A stretch of DNA of 64,000 bases from JAWMQL01 sp033283165 (GCA_033283165.1 JAWMQL010000011.1:1-64000); one strand, 5' to 3'. Shown: positions 43,276 to 52,757, numbered from the stretch's first letter. Numbers and translations: made by a program. The notes: generated by a model not told the origin, from the letters alone.

Positions 43276-44489
43276 GGTCTCATCGCCTCCAACCGCCTGA
43301 TTCGTTCCGCCTCGATCGCCCGGCCGAGGTCGGGGCCGGTGAGATTCTGTTCGGTGAAGGCGGCCGCCGTCACCGACTGGGCCTCGGCCAGCACCTGGCG
43401 CAGGTAGTCCGCCTGGGGATAGTCGCGGTCCTCCAGGCCGGCGCGGCCGCGGGAATCCGCCTCGCAGGCCAGCAGAAAGGCCTCGAACCGTTCCGGTCGA
43501 CGCAGGGCGTCGGTCGCCTTGAGCAGCTTGAGCAGGGTCTTGCCGCGCAAGTCCATGGCCCGGTGCAGATGCAGGTGGTACTCGCACACGCGCAGGGCCA
43601 GGTCGCGGTACTGGTTGGGTGCCTTCAGGCGCCGGCAGACCGCCTTCACCAGTTTGAGTCCGCGCTGTTCATGGGCGATATGGCGCGGCCATTCCGATTC
43701 CGGGGTGATACCCTTGCCCAGATCGTGCAGCAGCACCGCGAAGCGCACGTCGGTCGCTGCCGTGAGCCGCGCCGCCTGCTGCAGGGCCATCAGGGTGTGC
43801 ACGCCGCTGTCGATCTCGGGGTGGTGTCGCTCCGGTTGTGGCACGCCCCACAGCGCGTCCAGTTCCGGCAGCAGGGCGGCCAGTGCCCCGCACTCGCGCA
43901 ACACGCTCACGAATACCTCCGGGTTGCGGGTCCCCAGGGCGCGCTCCAGTTCTGTCCATACCCGCTCCGCCGGCAGGTAGGCCAGTTCATCCTGGCGCAC
44001 GATCTCAGCCATCAGGGCCAGGGTTTCAGGCGCCACGGTGAAGCCCAGGTGCGCAAAGCGGGCCGCAAAGCGCGCCGTGCGCAGCACCCGCAGGGGGTCC
44101 TCCACGAAGGCGCCCGACACGTGCCGCAGAACCCTGTCCTGGAGGTCGCGCTGGCCGTTCCAGGGGTCGATCAGCTTGCCCGCGCTGTCGCGGGCCATGG
44201 CGTTGATGGTCAGGTCGCGGCGTTCCAGGTCGTCTTCCAGGGTGACGTCCGGCGCGCAGTGCACCACGAACCCGGTGTAGCCGTGGCCCCGCTTGCGTTC
44301 TGTGCGGGCCAGGGCATATTCCTCCTTGCTTTCCGGGTGCAGGAATACCGGGAAATCCCGCCCCACCTGCTGGTACCCCGCAGCGAGCATGGCCTCGGGG
44401 GTGGAGCCCACCACCACCCAGTCGCGCTCACTGGGCTCCAGGCCGAGCAACTCGTCCCGGACCGCGCCTCCCACCAGGTAGGTTTCCAC
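43272..44489 (-). CDS. cca: CCA-adding tRNA nucleotidyltransferase (multifunctional, HD type)
   Basis: The 405-residue enzyme adds or repairs the CCA end of tRNAs. It has the N-terminal GGAVRDELLG, followed by ERDWVVVG (class II nucleotidyltransferase motif), RRDLTINAMA (the sugar/template motif), and a C-terminal HD domain (LLHDLGKGI) like the E. coli enzyme with its phosphatase activities. The start overlaps nothing; apaH ends 3 nt upstream. Confidence 0.96.
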   Translation of the reverse strand: METYLVGGAVRDELLGLEPSERDWVVVGSTPEAMLAAGYQQVGRDFPVFLHPESKEEYALARTERKRGHGYTGFVVHCAPDVTLEDDLERRDLTINAMARDSAGKLIDPWNGQRDLQDRVLRHVSGAFVEDPLRVLRTARFAARFAHLGFTVAPETLALMAEIVRQDELAYLPAERVWTELERALGTRNPEVFVSVLRECGALAALLPELDALWGVPQPERHHPEIDSGVHTLMALQQAARLTAATDVRFAVLLHDLGKGITPESEWPRHIAHEQRGLKLVKAVCRRLKAPNQYRDLALRVCEYHLHLHRAMDLRGKTLLKLLKATDALRRPERFEAFLLACEADSRGRAGLEDRDYPQADYLRQVLAEAQSVTAAAFTEQNLTGPDLGRAIEAERIRRLEAMRP

Positions 44490-44492
44490 AGC

Positions 44493-45314
44493 CTATTCCT
44501 TGCAGCGCCCGTTGCGGCAGGCGCAGCTGAACCGCTCGGCGGTTTCCAGGCAGTACAGGGACAGGGCGCCGTTCCAGACACAGCCGGTATCCAGGCCGAT
44601 CAGTTCCGGGCTGTTGGTGTGGCCCTCCAGCGAGGCCCAGTGCCCGAAGATGATGCGCTCCCCGGCGGATTTGCGGTTGGGGTGACTGAACCAGGCATCC
44701 ACCTTCTTGCCCGCATCGGGCACGGGACCGGTACTGACCAGATCCAGGGCGCCTTTCTTGGTGCAGTAGCGCATGCGGGTCAGGTAGTTGGTGATGACCC
44801 GCAGGCGGGGCATGCCGGTGAGGTCCTCTGACCAGATGGCGGGTTCATTACCGTACATGGTCCGGAAAAATTCCAGGCACTGGGGGCTGCGCAAGACGTC
44901 CTCCACCTCGCGGGCTCGCGCCAGCGCCTCGGCGATGGTCCACTGGGGCGGGATGCCGGCATGCACCAGGGTATGACCGTACTCGTGGTGGATAAGGGGC
45001 CGGTGTATGAGCCAGTTGAGCAGTTCCTCGCGGTCCGGTGCCACGAGAATCTTGTCCAGGGTGTCAGAACTGGTGGGTGGTCGCACCCCGGCCGCTACAG
45101 CCAGCAGGTGCAGGTCGTGGTTGCCCAGCACCATGACCAGGTTGTCGCGCATGCGGTACATGAAACGCAGCGTCTTGAGGCTCTTGGGCCCGCGGTTGAC
45201 GATATCGCCCACCGACCACAGTACGTCCTTCGCCGGGTCGAAGTTGACCTTCTTCAGCAGGCATTTCAGCGGCTGCAGGCAGCCCTGTAGGTCGCCGACA
45301 ACGTAGGTGGCCAT
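44493..45314 (-). CDS. apaH: Bis(5'-nucleosyl)-tetraphosphatase, symmetrical (ApaH)
   Basis: The 273-residue phosphoesterase splits Ap4A into two ADP. The metallophosphatase motifs GDLQGC, GDIVNRGP and GNHDLHL are in order near the N-terminus, and VHAGI and GHWA follow. ATG at 45314 gives the canonical start MATYVVGDLQGC; a longer frame upstream is spurious. The apaG stop lies 2 nt before this start. A Cys-rich tail (CACRNGRCKE) at the C-terminus is slightly unusual. Confidence 0.97.
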   Translation of the reverse strand: MATYVVGDLQGCLQPLKCLLKKVNFDPAKDVLWSVGDIVNRGPKSLKTLRFMYRMRDNLVMVLGNHDLHLLAVAAGVRPPTSSDTLDKILVAPDREELLNWLIHRPLIHHEYGHTLVHAGIPPQWTIAEALARAREVEDVLRSPQCLEFFRTMYGNEPAIWSEDLTGMPRLRVITNYLTRMRYCTKKGALDLVSTGPVPDAGKKVDAWFSHPNRKSAGERIIFGHWASLEGHTNSPELIGLDTGCVWNGALSLYCLETAERFSCACRNGRCKE

Positions 45315-45316
45315 AA

Positions 45317-45733
45317 TCAGTGCAGCGCGGTGGGGGTGTGTAACGAGAAGGCCGGGATGGTCACTTCGAACCTGCGGGTGGGCGCGCTGTCGCCGTCCCC
45401 CGGGACCACCATGTAGTAGCGACCTTCCATGCACCCCACCGGCGTGGTCAGCGTGGCGCCGCTGGTATAGCGAAAGAAGCCCCCGGGCGCGATCACCGGT
45501 TGCTCGCCTACCACGCCCTCGCCGCGCACCTCCTGTACCTGGTTTTCGGCGTTGGTGATGCGCCAGTAGCGGGACAGCAGCTGCACAGTTTCCCGGCCTT
45601 GATTGCGGATGGTGATGGTGTAGGCGTAGGTGTACTGGTCATCCTCAGGCCGGGAGTGGTCCGGCAGGTAGGTGGTGACCACGTCGATTTCTATCCCGGG
45701 GCCCGGTTGCCCGCTTGCTTCTCTATTGTCCAT
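45317..45733 (-). CDS. apaG: Co2+/Mg2+ efflux-associated protein ApaG
   Basis: The 138-residue beta-sandwich protein has TYLPDHSRPEDDQYTYAYTI, then SRYWRITNA and GCMEGRYYMV, the ApaG pattern. Its function is not firmly known. The start ATG overlaps the last codons of rsmA by 11 nt, and the gene sits in its conserved place between rsmA and apaH. Confidence 0.95.
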   Translation of the reverse strand: MDNREASGQPGPGIEIDVVTTYLPDHSRPEDDQYTYAYTITIRNQGRETVQLLSRYWRITNAENQVQEVRGEGVVGEQPVIAPGGFFRYTSGATLTTPVGCMEGRYYMVVPGDGDSAPTRRFEVTIPAFSLHTPTALH

Positions 45734-46520
45734 GCACCGCCCTGGCGAGGTTGACGAATTGTTCGAGATCCAGTGTTTCCGCCCGCGACCCCGGGTCGAT
45801 ATCCAGGGCCTCGAGTGCGTGATCATCTATAAGGCCTTTCAGGTTGTTACGCAAGGTCTTGCGGCGCTGCGCAAAAGCGGCCTGCACCACCCGGCGCAGG
45901 GTGGCGGGCTCGCAGTCCGGCCAGGGCGAATCGCGCCTGGGCGTCAGTCGGGCGATGGCCGACTGGACCTTCGGGGGTGGGAAAAATGCACCCGGCGGCA
46001 CCTCGAACAGTGAGTCTACCTCGCAGAGGTACTGTGCCATGATGCCCAGTCGCCCCCAGGCCTTGTTGCCAGGGCTTGCCGCGAGTCGGTTCACCACCTC
46101 CAGCTGCAACATGAAATGCATGTCCCGGATCCTGTCCGCGCTGTCCAGCAAGTGGAAGATCAGTGGCGTGGAAATGTTATAGGGCAGGTTGCCCACTACC
46201 CGCAGCTGCTCGCCGGGTTGCGCCAGGGCGCCGAAATCGAACGTCAGGGCGTCGGCACTGTGCAGGGTAAACAGCGGATTCAGGCCGTGGCTGGCCAGCA
46301 GGGCCGGCACCAGGTCCCGATCCAGTTCCACCACATCCAGCCGGCAGCCGCTGGCCATGAGTTGATCGGTCAGGGCGCCCTGGCCCGGGCCGATCTCCAC
46401 CAGGTGCTCCCCAGGCGCGGGACCAATGGCGCGTACGATACGGTTGACCACGCCCTGGTCCTTCAGGAAATTCTGGCCGAAGCGCTTGCGCGGGCGGTGG
46501 CTGGGAATTGGTCGGTTCAT
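45723..46520 (-). CDS. rsmA: 16S rRNA dimethyladenosine transferase RsmA (KsgA)
   Basis: The 265-residue enzyme dimethylates two adjacent adenosines near the 3' end of 16S rRNA. It shows FGQNFLKDQGVV at the start, the SAM motif EIGPGQGALT and the catalytic NLPYNISTPL. ATG at 46520 is preferred over 46550. It is the first gene of the block reading through apaG, apaH, cca and folM. Confidence 0.97.
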   Translation of the reverse strand: MNRPIPSHRPRKRFGQNFLKDQGVVNRIVRAIGPAPGEHLVEIGPGQGALTDQLMASGCRLDVVELDRDLVPALLASHGLNPLFTLHSADALTFDFGALAQPGEQLRVVGNLPYNISTPLIFHLLDSADRIRDMHFMLQLEVVNRLAASPGNKAWGRLGIMAQYLCEVDSLFEVPPGAFFPPPKVQSAIARLTPRRDSPWPDCEPATLRRVVQAAFAQRRKTLRNNLKGLIDDHALEALDIDPGSRAETLDLEQFVNLARAVHGQ

Positions 46521-46627
46521 GGGTTCTATTGTACCGATAAGGCTGCGCATTTATACTCGCCGGGATAAGCAAACACGCCTCAGGAAAACCGCCCAAGGGC
46601 AGTGTACACGCCCACCAGGCCGGATTT
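46521..46627. promoter_or_regulatory. Divergent promoter region between rsmA and the first ABC transporter
   Basis: The 107 bp lie between two divergently read operons: rsmA-apaG-apaH-cca-folM to the left and the polysaccharide operon to the right. Promoters for both must be within it. No specific operator is recognised. Confidence 0.35.
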
Positions 46628-47401
46628 ATGCCCTTCACCCAGTATCTTCGACTCATCCACGTCCAGGCTCGCATGGCCCTCAAGGCGGACGCCAACCGGT
46701 TCATGTTGGGTTACCTGTGGTGGGTGCTGGAGCCCCTGCTTTACGTGGGCGTGTTTTACGTGGTCTTCGACCTCGTGCTGGATCGGAAAAAGGCCGACCT
46801 GATCGTGTTCCTGATGTGCGGCAAGTTTCCGTTTATCTGGTTTGCCCGCAGCGTCAACCAGGCGGCCAACAGCATCGTCGGCAACGCCGGACTGATCGGG
46901 CGGGTCAACATTCCGAAGTCGCTGTTCCCCATGGCGAGCATCCAGAGCAACCTGTACAAGCAGTGCCTGGTCTTCGCCTTCCTGCTGGCATTCGTCATGG
47001 TACGCGGCTATATGCCGAGCCTGGACTGGCTCTGGCTGGTACCTATTATTGCCGTGCAGTACCTGCTGATTACTGCCTGCGGCCTGGCGGGGGCGATCGC
47101 TACCTGCTATGTGCGCGACTTCACCATGGTGATCAGCCTGCTCACCACTTTCCTGTTGTTTACCTCGGGTATCTTCTGGGACGTCCGGGATATCGGTAAC
47201 CCTGAACTGACCCAGCTGATCCTGCTGCTGAACCCGCTGGCCTTCCTGCTGGACGCCTACCGGCAAGTGATCATGTACCAGGGTACGCCCGACCTGGTGG
47301 GGCTGGCCCGCAATGCGCTGATCTTCGGCACGGTCATTGTTCTGTTGTTCGCCTACCTGCGCAGGGCCAGCCAGGATCTGGCGCTAAGGGCACTGTCTTG
47401 A
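46628..47401 (+). CDS. ABC-2 type polysaccharide export permease (Wzm/KpsM-like)
   Basis: This 257-residue protein has six hydrophobic helices and the family phrases NRFMLGYLWWVLEPLLYVGV and VNIPKSLFPMASI. Such permeases pair with an ATPase to move undecaprenyl- or lipid-linked glycans across the inner membrane. The ATPase gene follows with a 1-nt overlap. Confidence 0.92.
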   Translation: MPFTQYLRLIHVQARMALKADANRFMLGYLWWVLEPLLYVGVFYVVFDLVLDRKKADLIVFLMCGKFPFIWFARSVNQAANSIVGNAGLIGRVNIPKSLFPMASIQSNLYKQCLVFAFLLAFVMVRGYMPSLDWLWLVPIIAVQYLLITACGLAGAIATCYVRDFTMVISLLTTFLLFTSGIFWDVRDIGNPELTQLILLLNPLAFLLDAYRQVIMYQGTPDLVGLARNALIFGTVIVLLFAYLRRASQDLALRALS

Positions 47402-48165
47402 TGGAGGCGCCGGCGGACAAGAAACTCCTGATGGAGTTTGACCGGGTATCGCTCAGCTTCCGGACCAAGCGTTCGATCTTCGATCACGGCCAACACCATG
47501 TCCTGAACGATATATCCCTGAAATTGCACCAGGGCGAAACCCTGGGGGTGATCGGCCGCAACGGCTGTGGCAAAAGCACCATGCTGCGCCTGATGGCAGG
47601 GATCATCGCGCCCACGGGGGGCGAAATCCGCTTTTATGAGGGCGCCCGGTCCGCATTGCTCACGTTGGGTCTGGGATTCAGGAAAACTCTGTCTGGCCGC
47701 GACAACGCGCTGTTGGCAGCCATGTTGCAGGGCGCCACCGAGGCCCAGGCCAGGAGCCAGCTAGAGGAAATTTGTGACTTCGCCGAACTGGGTGACTCCT
47801 TCGAAGAGCCTGTCGCCACTTACTCCGCCGGCATGCGCGCGCGGCTGGGGTTTGCCAGCGCCCTCCTCACCGATGTGGAAATCCTGCTGATAGACGAGGT
47901 GTTGAGCGTCGGTGATGCGTCGTTCAGGAAGAAAGCCCAGAGCGCCCTCAAGAGCCGCATTACCGGCAACCAGACCGTGGTGTTTGTATCCCACGCGGAT
48001 GCGCAGGTGCGGGCCCTCTGTGATCGGGCGATCTGGATTCACCGGGGCAAGATCCGGAGCGAGGGCGAGGCGGGGCTGGTGATCAAGGACTATAAGAAAT
48101 GGGTCAAGCGGCGGGGTAAGGGGCGTGCCCCAAAGGAGATTTCCAGGAGTCCAACAGGCACATGA
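47401..48165 (+). CDS. ABC polysaccharide export ATPase (Wzt/KpsT-like, without C-terminal domain)
   Basis: The ATPase is 254 residues: Walker A GRNGCGKST, signature YSAGMRARLGFA, Walker B ILLIDEVLSVGD. Its C-terminus lacks the glycan-binding domain found in the second Wzt (62132), so this transporter probably does not recognise a terminal modification. It starts at the permease stop, and its own stop overlaps the start of the dehydrogenase gene. Confidence 0.92.
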   Translation: MEAPADKKLLMEFDRVSLSFRTKRSIFDHGQHHVLNDISLKLHQGETLGVIGRNGCGKSTMLRLMAGIIAPTGGEIRFYEGARSALLTLGLGFRKTLSGRDNALLAAMLQGATEAQARSQLEEICDFAELGDSFEEPVATYSAGMRARLGFASALLTDVEILLIDEVLSVGDASFRKKAQSALKSRITGNQTVVFVSHADAQVRALCDRAIWIHRGKIRSEGEAGLVIKDYKKWVKRRGKGRAPKEISRSPTGT

Positions 48166-49496
48166 AAATAAGCATATTCGGCAGTGGCTATGTTGGCCTG
48201 GTTCAGGCTGCAGTGTTTGCCGATGTAGGCCATGACGTTATCTGTATGGATCAAGATGGTGCACGCATAGACCAGTTGCAAAAGGGGGATATCCCGTTTT
48301 ACGAGCCAGGATTGAAATCACTGATCAAAACTGGTGTCGACAACGGATTACTGTCGTTTACTGACGACGCGGCTACCGCCATCGAGAAAAGCGACTCTTT
48401 ATTTATTTGTGTGGGTACCCCTTCCAATGAGGATGGCACGGTTGATCTCTCCAGTGTCCTTCAGGTAGCTGAAAGCATTGGCAAACACATGAACGATCAG
48501 AAGCTGGTCGTCACCAAGTCCACCGTGCCTGTCGGTACAGCTGAGAAAATCAGGGGAAAAATACAGGAAGCCATGGTCAAGACGGGAAGGCAGCAACCAT
48601 TCGATGTGGTTGCCAATCCCGAGTTTCTGAAAGAGGGTTCAGCCGTCAGCGATTGCCAGAGGCCTGACCGGATAATCCTCGGTGTCGAGTCTGAATACGC
48701 AGAGAAAAAAATGCGGTCTGTTTACAGTGCCTTCAACCGCAACCATGAAAAGATCATGGTAATGGATCCAAAGAGCGCGGAATTGACCAAGTACGCGGCC
48801 AACGCGTTGCTCGCGACAAAAATAAGCTTTATGAACGAAATGGCAAATATTGCTGAACTCGTGGGCGCTGATATTGAAAAAGTCCGCAGAGGAATTGGTG
48901 CAGACCCAAGAATTGGATTTCAGTTTATTTACCCGGGTTGCGGCTACGGTGGGTCCTGTTTTCCGAAAGACGTTCGGGCCCTGCAAGCACTTGCCAGACA
49001 GAATGATTTTCGAGCTTCGGTAATAGATGCTGTACATGAGCGCAATGACCTTCAGAAAAAGAGGTTGGGAGACATGCTCCTGCGCTGTTTTGGAAATGAG
49101 CTGAATGGAAAGGTCATTGCCTTATGGGGCCTGGCGTTCAAGCCCAATACAGACGATACCCGGGAGGCGCCAAGCCGGGAACTGATAGAATCTATCCTGA
49201 CGCATGGCGCCGCTGTCCGAGCCTACGACCCCCAGGTCAAAGATGTTTCCCAACTGCGTATTGAGGTTACTGAAGGCCTGATGCTTTGCGATTCCAAAGA
49301 AGACGCACTGCTTGATGCCGATGCCCTGGTGATTTGCACTGAGTGGAAAGCGTTCTGGTCGCCAGATTTTGACACCGTCAAGCGACTGTTGAAGCGCCCC
49401 CTGATCCTGGACGGTCGTAATCTCTATGAACCGGCGGAATTGGCGTCATTGGGCTTCGAATACTATGGCATCGGCCGGGGCCTGTCATCGCTGTAA
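48162..49496 (+). CDS. UDP-glucose/GDP-mannose dehydrogenase
   Basis: The 444-residue enzyme oxidises a nucleotide sugar to the uronic acid in two NAD-dependent steps. It shows FGSGYVGLVQAAVFAD at the start, the catalytic Cys in GGSCFPKD and GLAFKPNTDDTREAPS in the third domain. UDP-glucose and GDP-mannose are both possible substrates; sequence alone does not settle it. Placed after the transporter, it probably supplies uronic acid to the exported glycan. Confidence 0.92.
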   Translation: MKISIFGSGYVGLVQAAVFADVGHDVICMDQDGARIDQLQKGDIPFYEPGLKSLIKTGVDNGLLSFTDDAATAIEKSDSLFICVGTPSNEDGTVDLSSVLQVAESIGKHMNDQKLVVTKSTVPVGTAEKIRGKIQEAMVKTGRQQPFDVVANPEFLKEGSAVSDCQRPDRIILGVESEYAEKKMRSVYSAFNRNHEKIMVMDPKSAELTKYAANALLATKISFMNEMANIAELVGADIEKVRRGIGADPRIGFQFIYPGCGYGGSCFPKDVRALQALARQNDFRASVIDAVHERNDLQKKRLGDMLLRCFGNELNGKVIALWGLAFKPNTDDTREAPSRELIESILTHGAAVRAYDPQVKDVSQLRIEVTEGLMLCDSKEDALLDADALVICTEWKAFWSPDFDTVKRLLKRPLILDGRNLYEPAELASLGFEYYGIGRGLSSL

Positions 49497-49569
49497 AGGC
49501 TCGCTCTTGGGGCATGATCCTTTTAAGGCATACAGTCCCGAACTTTATAAGTTATTGTATTGAGCAAAT

Positions 49570-50541
49570 ATGAAGCTGATTATTCAAATTCCGTGTTACA
49601 ACGAAGCCAGCACGCTCGGGATAGCGCTGAAGTCGCTGCCCAGAGAAGTTGAAGGCTTTGACGCTGTGGAGTGGCTGATAATCAACGACGGCAGTACGGA
49701 CGATACGGTTTCAGTTGCGAAAGAACACGGTGTCGATCACGTGGTAAATTTTACTCACAACCAGGGCCTTGCAAAGGGGTTCATGGCGGGTCTCAAGGAA
49801 TGTCTGGCCCAAGGGGCCGATGTAATCGTTAACACTGATGCCGACAACCAGTATGAAGCATCGGATATTCCGAAATTGGTGGAACCGATTTTAAGTGGCC
49901 GGGCAGAATATGTTATCGGCGAACGGCCCATCAGCCAGACAGAACATTTTTCTCCAGCCAAGAAAATGCTGCAGAAAATTGGATCCTGGGTGGTAAGTCG
50001 GGCCAGCGCGACCGAGGTGCCAGACGCCCCCAGCGGATTCCGCGCTATGAGCAGAAACTGTGCCGAACAGCTGAATGTGTACAGTAACTACACTTACACG
50101 CTTGAGACCATCATCCAGGCGGGCCAGAAAAATATCGCCGTCACTTCCGTTCCTATCAGGACCAATGAAGATTTACGGCCATCGCGGCTGGTATCCAGTA
50201 TTCCTGACTACGTGAAGAGATCGATATTTACCATTGTTCGTGTTTTTGTCGTATATCAGCCTTTTAAATTCTTCATCTCTATTGCGATTCTCCTGACCTT
50301 GCTTGGCATGCTGCTGGGTGGACGGTTTCTTTATTTTTACGCGATTGGTGACGGTGATGGTCACGTGCAGTCGGTGGTCCTGGCGGGCGCTTTTCTGGCG
50401 ATGGGTTTCCAGGCTGGGCTTATAGCTTTTATCGCAGACCTGTTGGCTGTAAATCGCACGCTTCTGGAAGAACTCAGGTCACGACAGTTCGATAGAGGTG
50501 ATAGTGCGGTGCACAGAGAGTCGGCAAAGGATCGGTTGTGA
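49570..50541 (+). CDS. Family 2 glycosyltransferase with C-terminal membrane helices
   Basis: This 323-residue protein has a GT-A domain (IIQIPCYNEASTLGIALKSL, VNTDADNQYEASDIPKLV) and two C-terminal membrane helices (FKFFISIAILLTLLGML and a second near VVLAGAFLAMGFQAG). It resembles polyprenyl-phosphate glycosyltransferases such as ArnC/DPM1. It probably loads a sugar onto the lipid carrier of the glycan made by this operon. Confidence 0.87.
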   Translation: MKLIIQIPCYNEASTLGIALKSLPREVEGFDAVEWLIINDGSTDDTVSVAKEHGVDHVVNFTHNQGLAKGFMAGLKECLAQGADVIVNTDADNQYEASDIPKLVEPILSGRAEYVIGERPISQTEHFSPAKKMLQKIGSWVVSRASATEVPDAPSGFRAMSRNCAEQLNVYSNYTYTLETIIQAGQKNIAVTSVPIRTNEDLRPSRLVSSIPDYVKRSIFTIVRVFVVYQPFKFFISIAILLTLLGMLLGGRFLYFYAIGDGDGHVQSVVLAGAFLAMGFQAGLIAFIADLLAVNRTLLEELRSRQFDRGDSAVHRESAKDRL

Positions 50542-51197
50542 AAATTTCTGGCGGTATCGAAGAAGACGGTATTGTCGTCGGCAATGCCTATGATAAATAT
50601 GGCTCCGGCAACCCGGTTGTTAAATGGATTATGAACGGTTTCCACCAGGCATTGACCGCTCTGGTGGAAGAATCGAAACCGAAGGCCATTCACGAAGTGG
50701 GTTGCGGTGAAGGCTACTGGGTAAACAAGTGGAGAGCAGAGGGCTATTCAGTCGTAGGCTCCGACTTTTCCAGCGAAGTCATTGGACTGGCCAAAGAGAA
50801 TGCCAGGCAGGCAGGGCTGTCTGAAGACGCTTTTTTTTCCAAAAGCATTTACGACCTTGCGCCCGAAGATGGAGCGGATCTCATTGTCTGTTGTGAGGTG
50901 TTGGAACACCTGGAGAATCCGGAATCGGCACTTCAGGTCCTCAGCAGCATTGTGCAGGATAAGATTATACTCAGCGTGCCCAGGGAACCCCTCTGGTGTG
51001 GACTCAATATGCTGCGCGGTAAGTACTGGTCTGACTTTGGCAATACCCCGGGCCATATCCAACATTGGACTTCCAGGCAGTTTATCGAATTAATCAGCCA
51101 GTACTTTGAAATATTGGTCGTAAAAAAACCGCTGCCCTGGACAATGGTGTTGTGCCAACCTCGAACCCGGCAGCCCGGTGACGCGAATGCGGTTTAA
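50538..51197 (+). CDS. Class I SAM-dependent methyltransferase, sugar or lipid type
   Basis: The 219-residue protein contains HEVGCGEGYWVNKWRAEG (motif I), VGSDFSSEVIGLAKENA and LIVCCEVLEHLENPESAL (the DVLEHL-like motif). The start is GTG and overlaps the transferase stop (GTGA). The target is probably part of the glycan or its carrier lipid, judging only from the operon. Confidence 0.85.
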   Translation: MKISGGIEEDGIVVGNAYDKYGSGNPVVKWIMNGFHQALTALVEESKPKAIHEVGCGEGYWVNKWRAEGYSVVGSDFSSEVIGLAKENARQAGLSEDAFFSKSIYDLAPEDGADLIVCCEVLEHLENPESALQVLSSIVQDKIILSVPREPLWCGLNMLRGKYWSDFGNTPGHIQHWTSRQFIELISQYFEILVVKKPLPWTMVLCQPRTRQPGDANAV

Positions 51198-51202
51198 CAT
51201 AA

Positions 51203-51778
51203 ATGGCTGACCAGGGATCCGAGGGTCTTCTGTCGCCCTGGTTGAGAAGGCAAAGAATCCGGGCCGTAATGCCTTATATCCACGGCCGCACGCTTGATAT
51301 CGGGTGTGGGTCGGGTCACCTGGCTGCCTTGATAGATAAAGACGACTATGTCGGGCTGGATCCAGATGAGGAATCCCTGGTTGTTGCGCGCGCGCAATTC
51401 CCGAATCACCGTTTTTATACGGCCTGCGATGCCGCAGAAGAGAAATTTGACACCGTGGTCTCGCTTGCAGTGATCGAACATGTAGAGGATCCCGAGAAGT
51501 TCCTGCGGTCGTTGGCCTCCTACCTTGAAAGGTCAGCAGAATCCCGCATAGTCATCACCACGCCTCACCCGCGAGTCGATTGGGTCCACGATCTGGGCGC
51601 CAGGGCTGGCCTTTTCAGCGCGCACGCCAGTGACGAGCACGAGGAACTGTTGGATCGCGCAAAGCTTGAGGATCTTTGTGGCAGGGCGGATCTACGTCTC
51701 TCTGATTATAAAAGATTCCTTTTTGGCGCCAACCAGGTTGCTGTGATTACGCGAAAGGACTCCTCCTCCCTTGCTTAA
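51203..51778 (+). CDS. Second class I SAM-dependent methyltransferase
   Basis: The 191-residue protein has LDIGCGSGHLAALIDKDDY (motif I) and VVSLAVIEHVEDPEKFL. It is a shorter relative of the preceding methyltransferase type but not a close duplicate. It overlaps the next gene, and follows the previous one by 5 nt. Confidence 0.82.
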   Translation: MADQGSEGLLSPWLRRQRIRAVMPYIHGRTLDIGCGSGHLAALIDKDDYVGLDPDEESLVVARAQFPNHRFYTACDAAEEKFDTVVSLAVIEHVEDPEKFLRSLASYLERSAESRIVITTPHPRVDWVHDLGARAGLFSAHASDEHEELLDRAKLEDLCGRADLRLSDYKRFLFGANQVAVITRKDSSSLA

Positions 51779-52637
51779 GCACTGGTCATTATGGCTGGGA
51801 AGGTCGCTTACCCTGGCGGGTCTCGCCTACGTCATTTACGTGGGCATACAACTGAGGTCGCAACTGGTTCTGGGTGACCTGCAACTTTCGACCTGGGTCG
51901 CGCTGGCCCTGCTGTCAGCATCTTATCTCATCATGGGTGTGATCCTGGCGATATCCTGGCGTCGGCTTCTTCACTATTTTGGCGAGGATGTCAGCCGAAA
52001 ATGGGCGTTGATCGTTTATGGGAAAACCCAGATAGCGAAGTACCTGCCTGGAAACATTTTCCACTATGCGGGGCGCCAACTGGCGGGAATGAGCCAGGGC
52101 GTGGGCGGCAAGATTCTGGCGAAAGCGTCGTTTCTTGAGTTCGTACTCATACTTGTCACTGCAGGCGCGGTATTGCTGTTTCATTTTGTTTCGGAGGTAT
52201 TTCCTTCAGCCAGTGAGCTTGCCGCCCTGGTGGCCCTTGGCTTGATTATTTTCCTGGTGGTTCTTTGGAAAACCAATGCCGGTTCGCTGGCCTGGGTATT
52301 TGTAAGCTACCTGGTCGTGCTGATTCTGCCGAGCCTTCTTTTCGCAGTAGTCCTGCAGAGCCTGGAGCCGGATGCCGGGATGGACCTTTGGCAGGTGACC
52401 ATAGTGTTTATTGCCGCCTGGATAACAGGCCTGGTGACGCCCGGGGCGCCCGGGGGTATTGGCGTGCGGGAGGCGCTGATTATAGCGATGTTGAATGGCA
52501 CCGGTTTTGAAGCGAGCGTGTTGATTGCGGCCCTGCTCGCCAGGGTTGCGAATATCTTGGGTGACTTTGTATTTTTTGTGGTATCCCTGTCTCTGGAGGC
52601 CAGGAAGAACGGCGCGACAGCCAACCAGAATAACTGA
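51771..52637 (+). CDS. UPF0104/LPG-synthase-type transmembrane (flippase-like) protein
   Basis: This 288-residue protein has about seven hydrophobic helices. It contains KTQIAKYLPGNIFHYAGRQ and TPGAPGGIGVREALI, two conserved cytoplasmic phrases of the lysylphosphatidylglycerol synthase transmembrane/UPF0104 family, which also occurs in glycolipid pathways. The start is TTG, inside the preceding gene. A role in moving or modifying a lipid-linked precursor is likely but not proven. Confidence 0.78.
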   Translation: MLKHWSLWLGRSLTLAGLAYVIYVGIQLRSQLVLGDLQLSTWVALALLSASYLIMGVILAISWRRLLHYFGEDVSRKWALIVYGKTQIAKYLPGNIFHYAGRQLAGMSQGVGGKILAKASFLEFVLILVTAGAVLLFHFVSEVFPSASELAALVALGLIIFLVVLWKTNAGSLAWVFVSYLVVLILPSLLFAVVLQSLEPDAGMDLWQVTIVFIAAWITGLVTPGAPGGIGVREALIIAMLNGTGFEASVLIAALLARVANILGDFVFFVVSLSLEARKNGATANQNN

Positions 52638-52650
52638 CTGGTACCCGTGT

Positions 52651-52757
52651 TCGTCATCCCCTCATATGCTCGTCATCCCAGCCAAAAAGGGTATCAGGCA
52701 GTCGTTATCCCCGCGAAAGCTCGTCATCCCCGCGAAAGCGGGGGTCCAGTAAATGAC
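52651..52757. repeat. Tandem degenerate CGTCATCCC-type repeats
   Basis: GCTCGTCATCCCAGCC (52671-), CGTTATCCCCGCGAAAG (52702-) and CGTCATCCCCGCGAAAGCGG (52722-) follow each other. The last unit forms the small palindrome CCCCGCGAAAGCGGGG. This is the common 'GTCATTCCCGCGAAAGCGG' intergenic repeat type. It lies between the flippase gene and the secreted protein gene, which are convergently read. Confidence 0.6.

Noticed and set aside
43563..44831. Long open frame (422 codons) opposite cca and apaH
   Set aside because: It spans two conserved genes on the other strand and has no recognisable features.
52651..52757. Short CRISPR array
   Set aside because: Units differ in length and sequence, there are no equal-sized spacers, and no cas genes are nearby.
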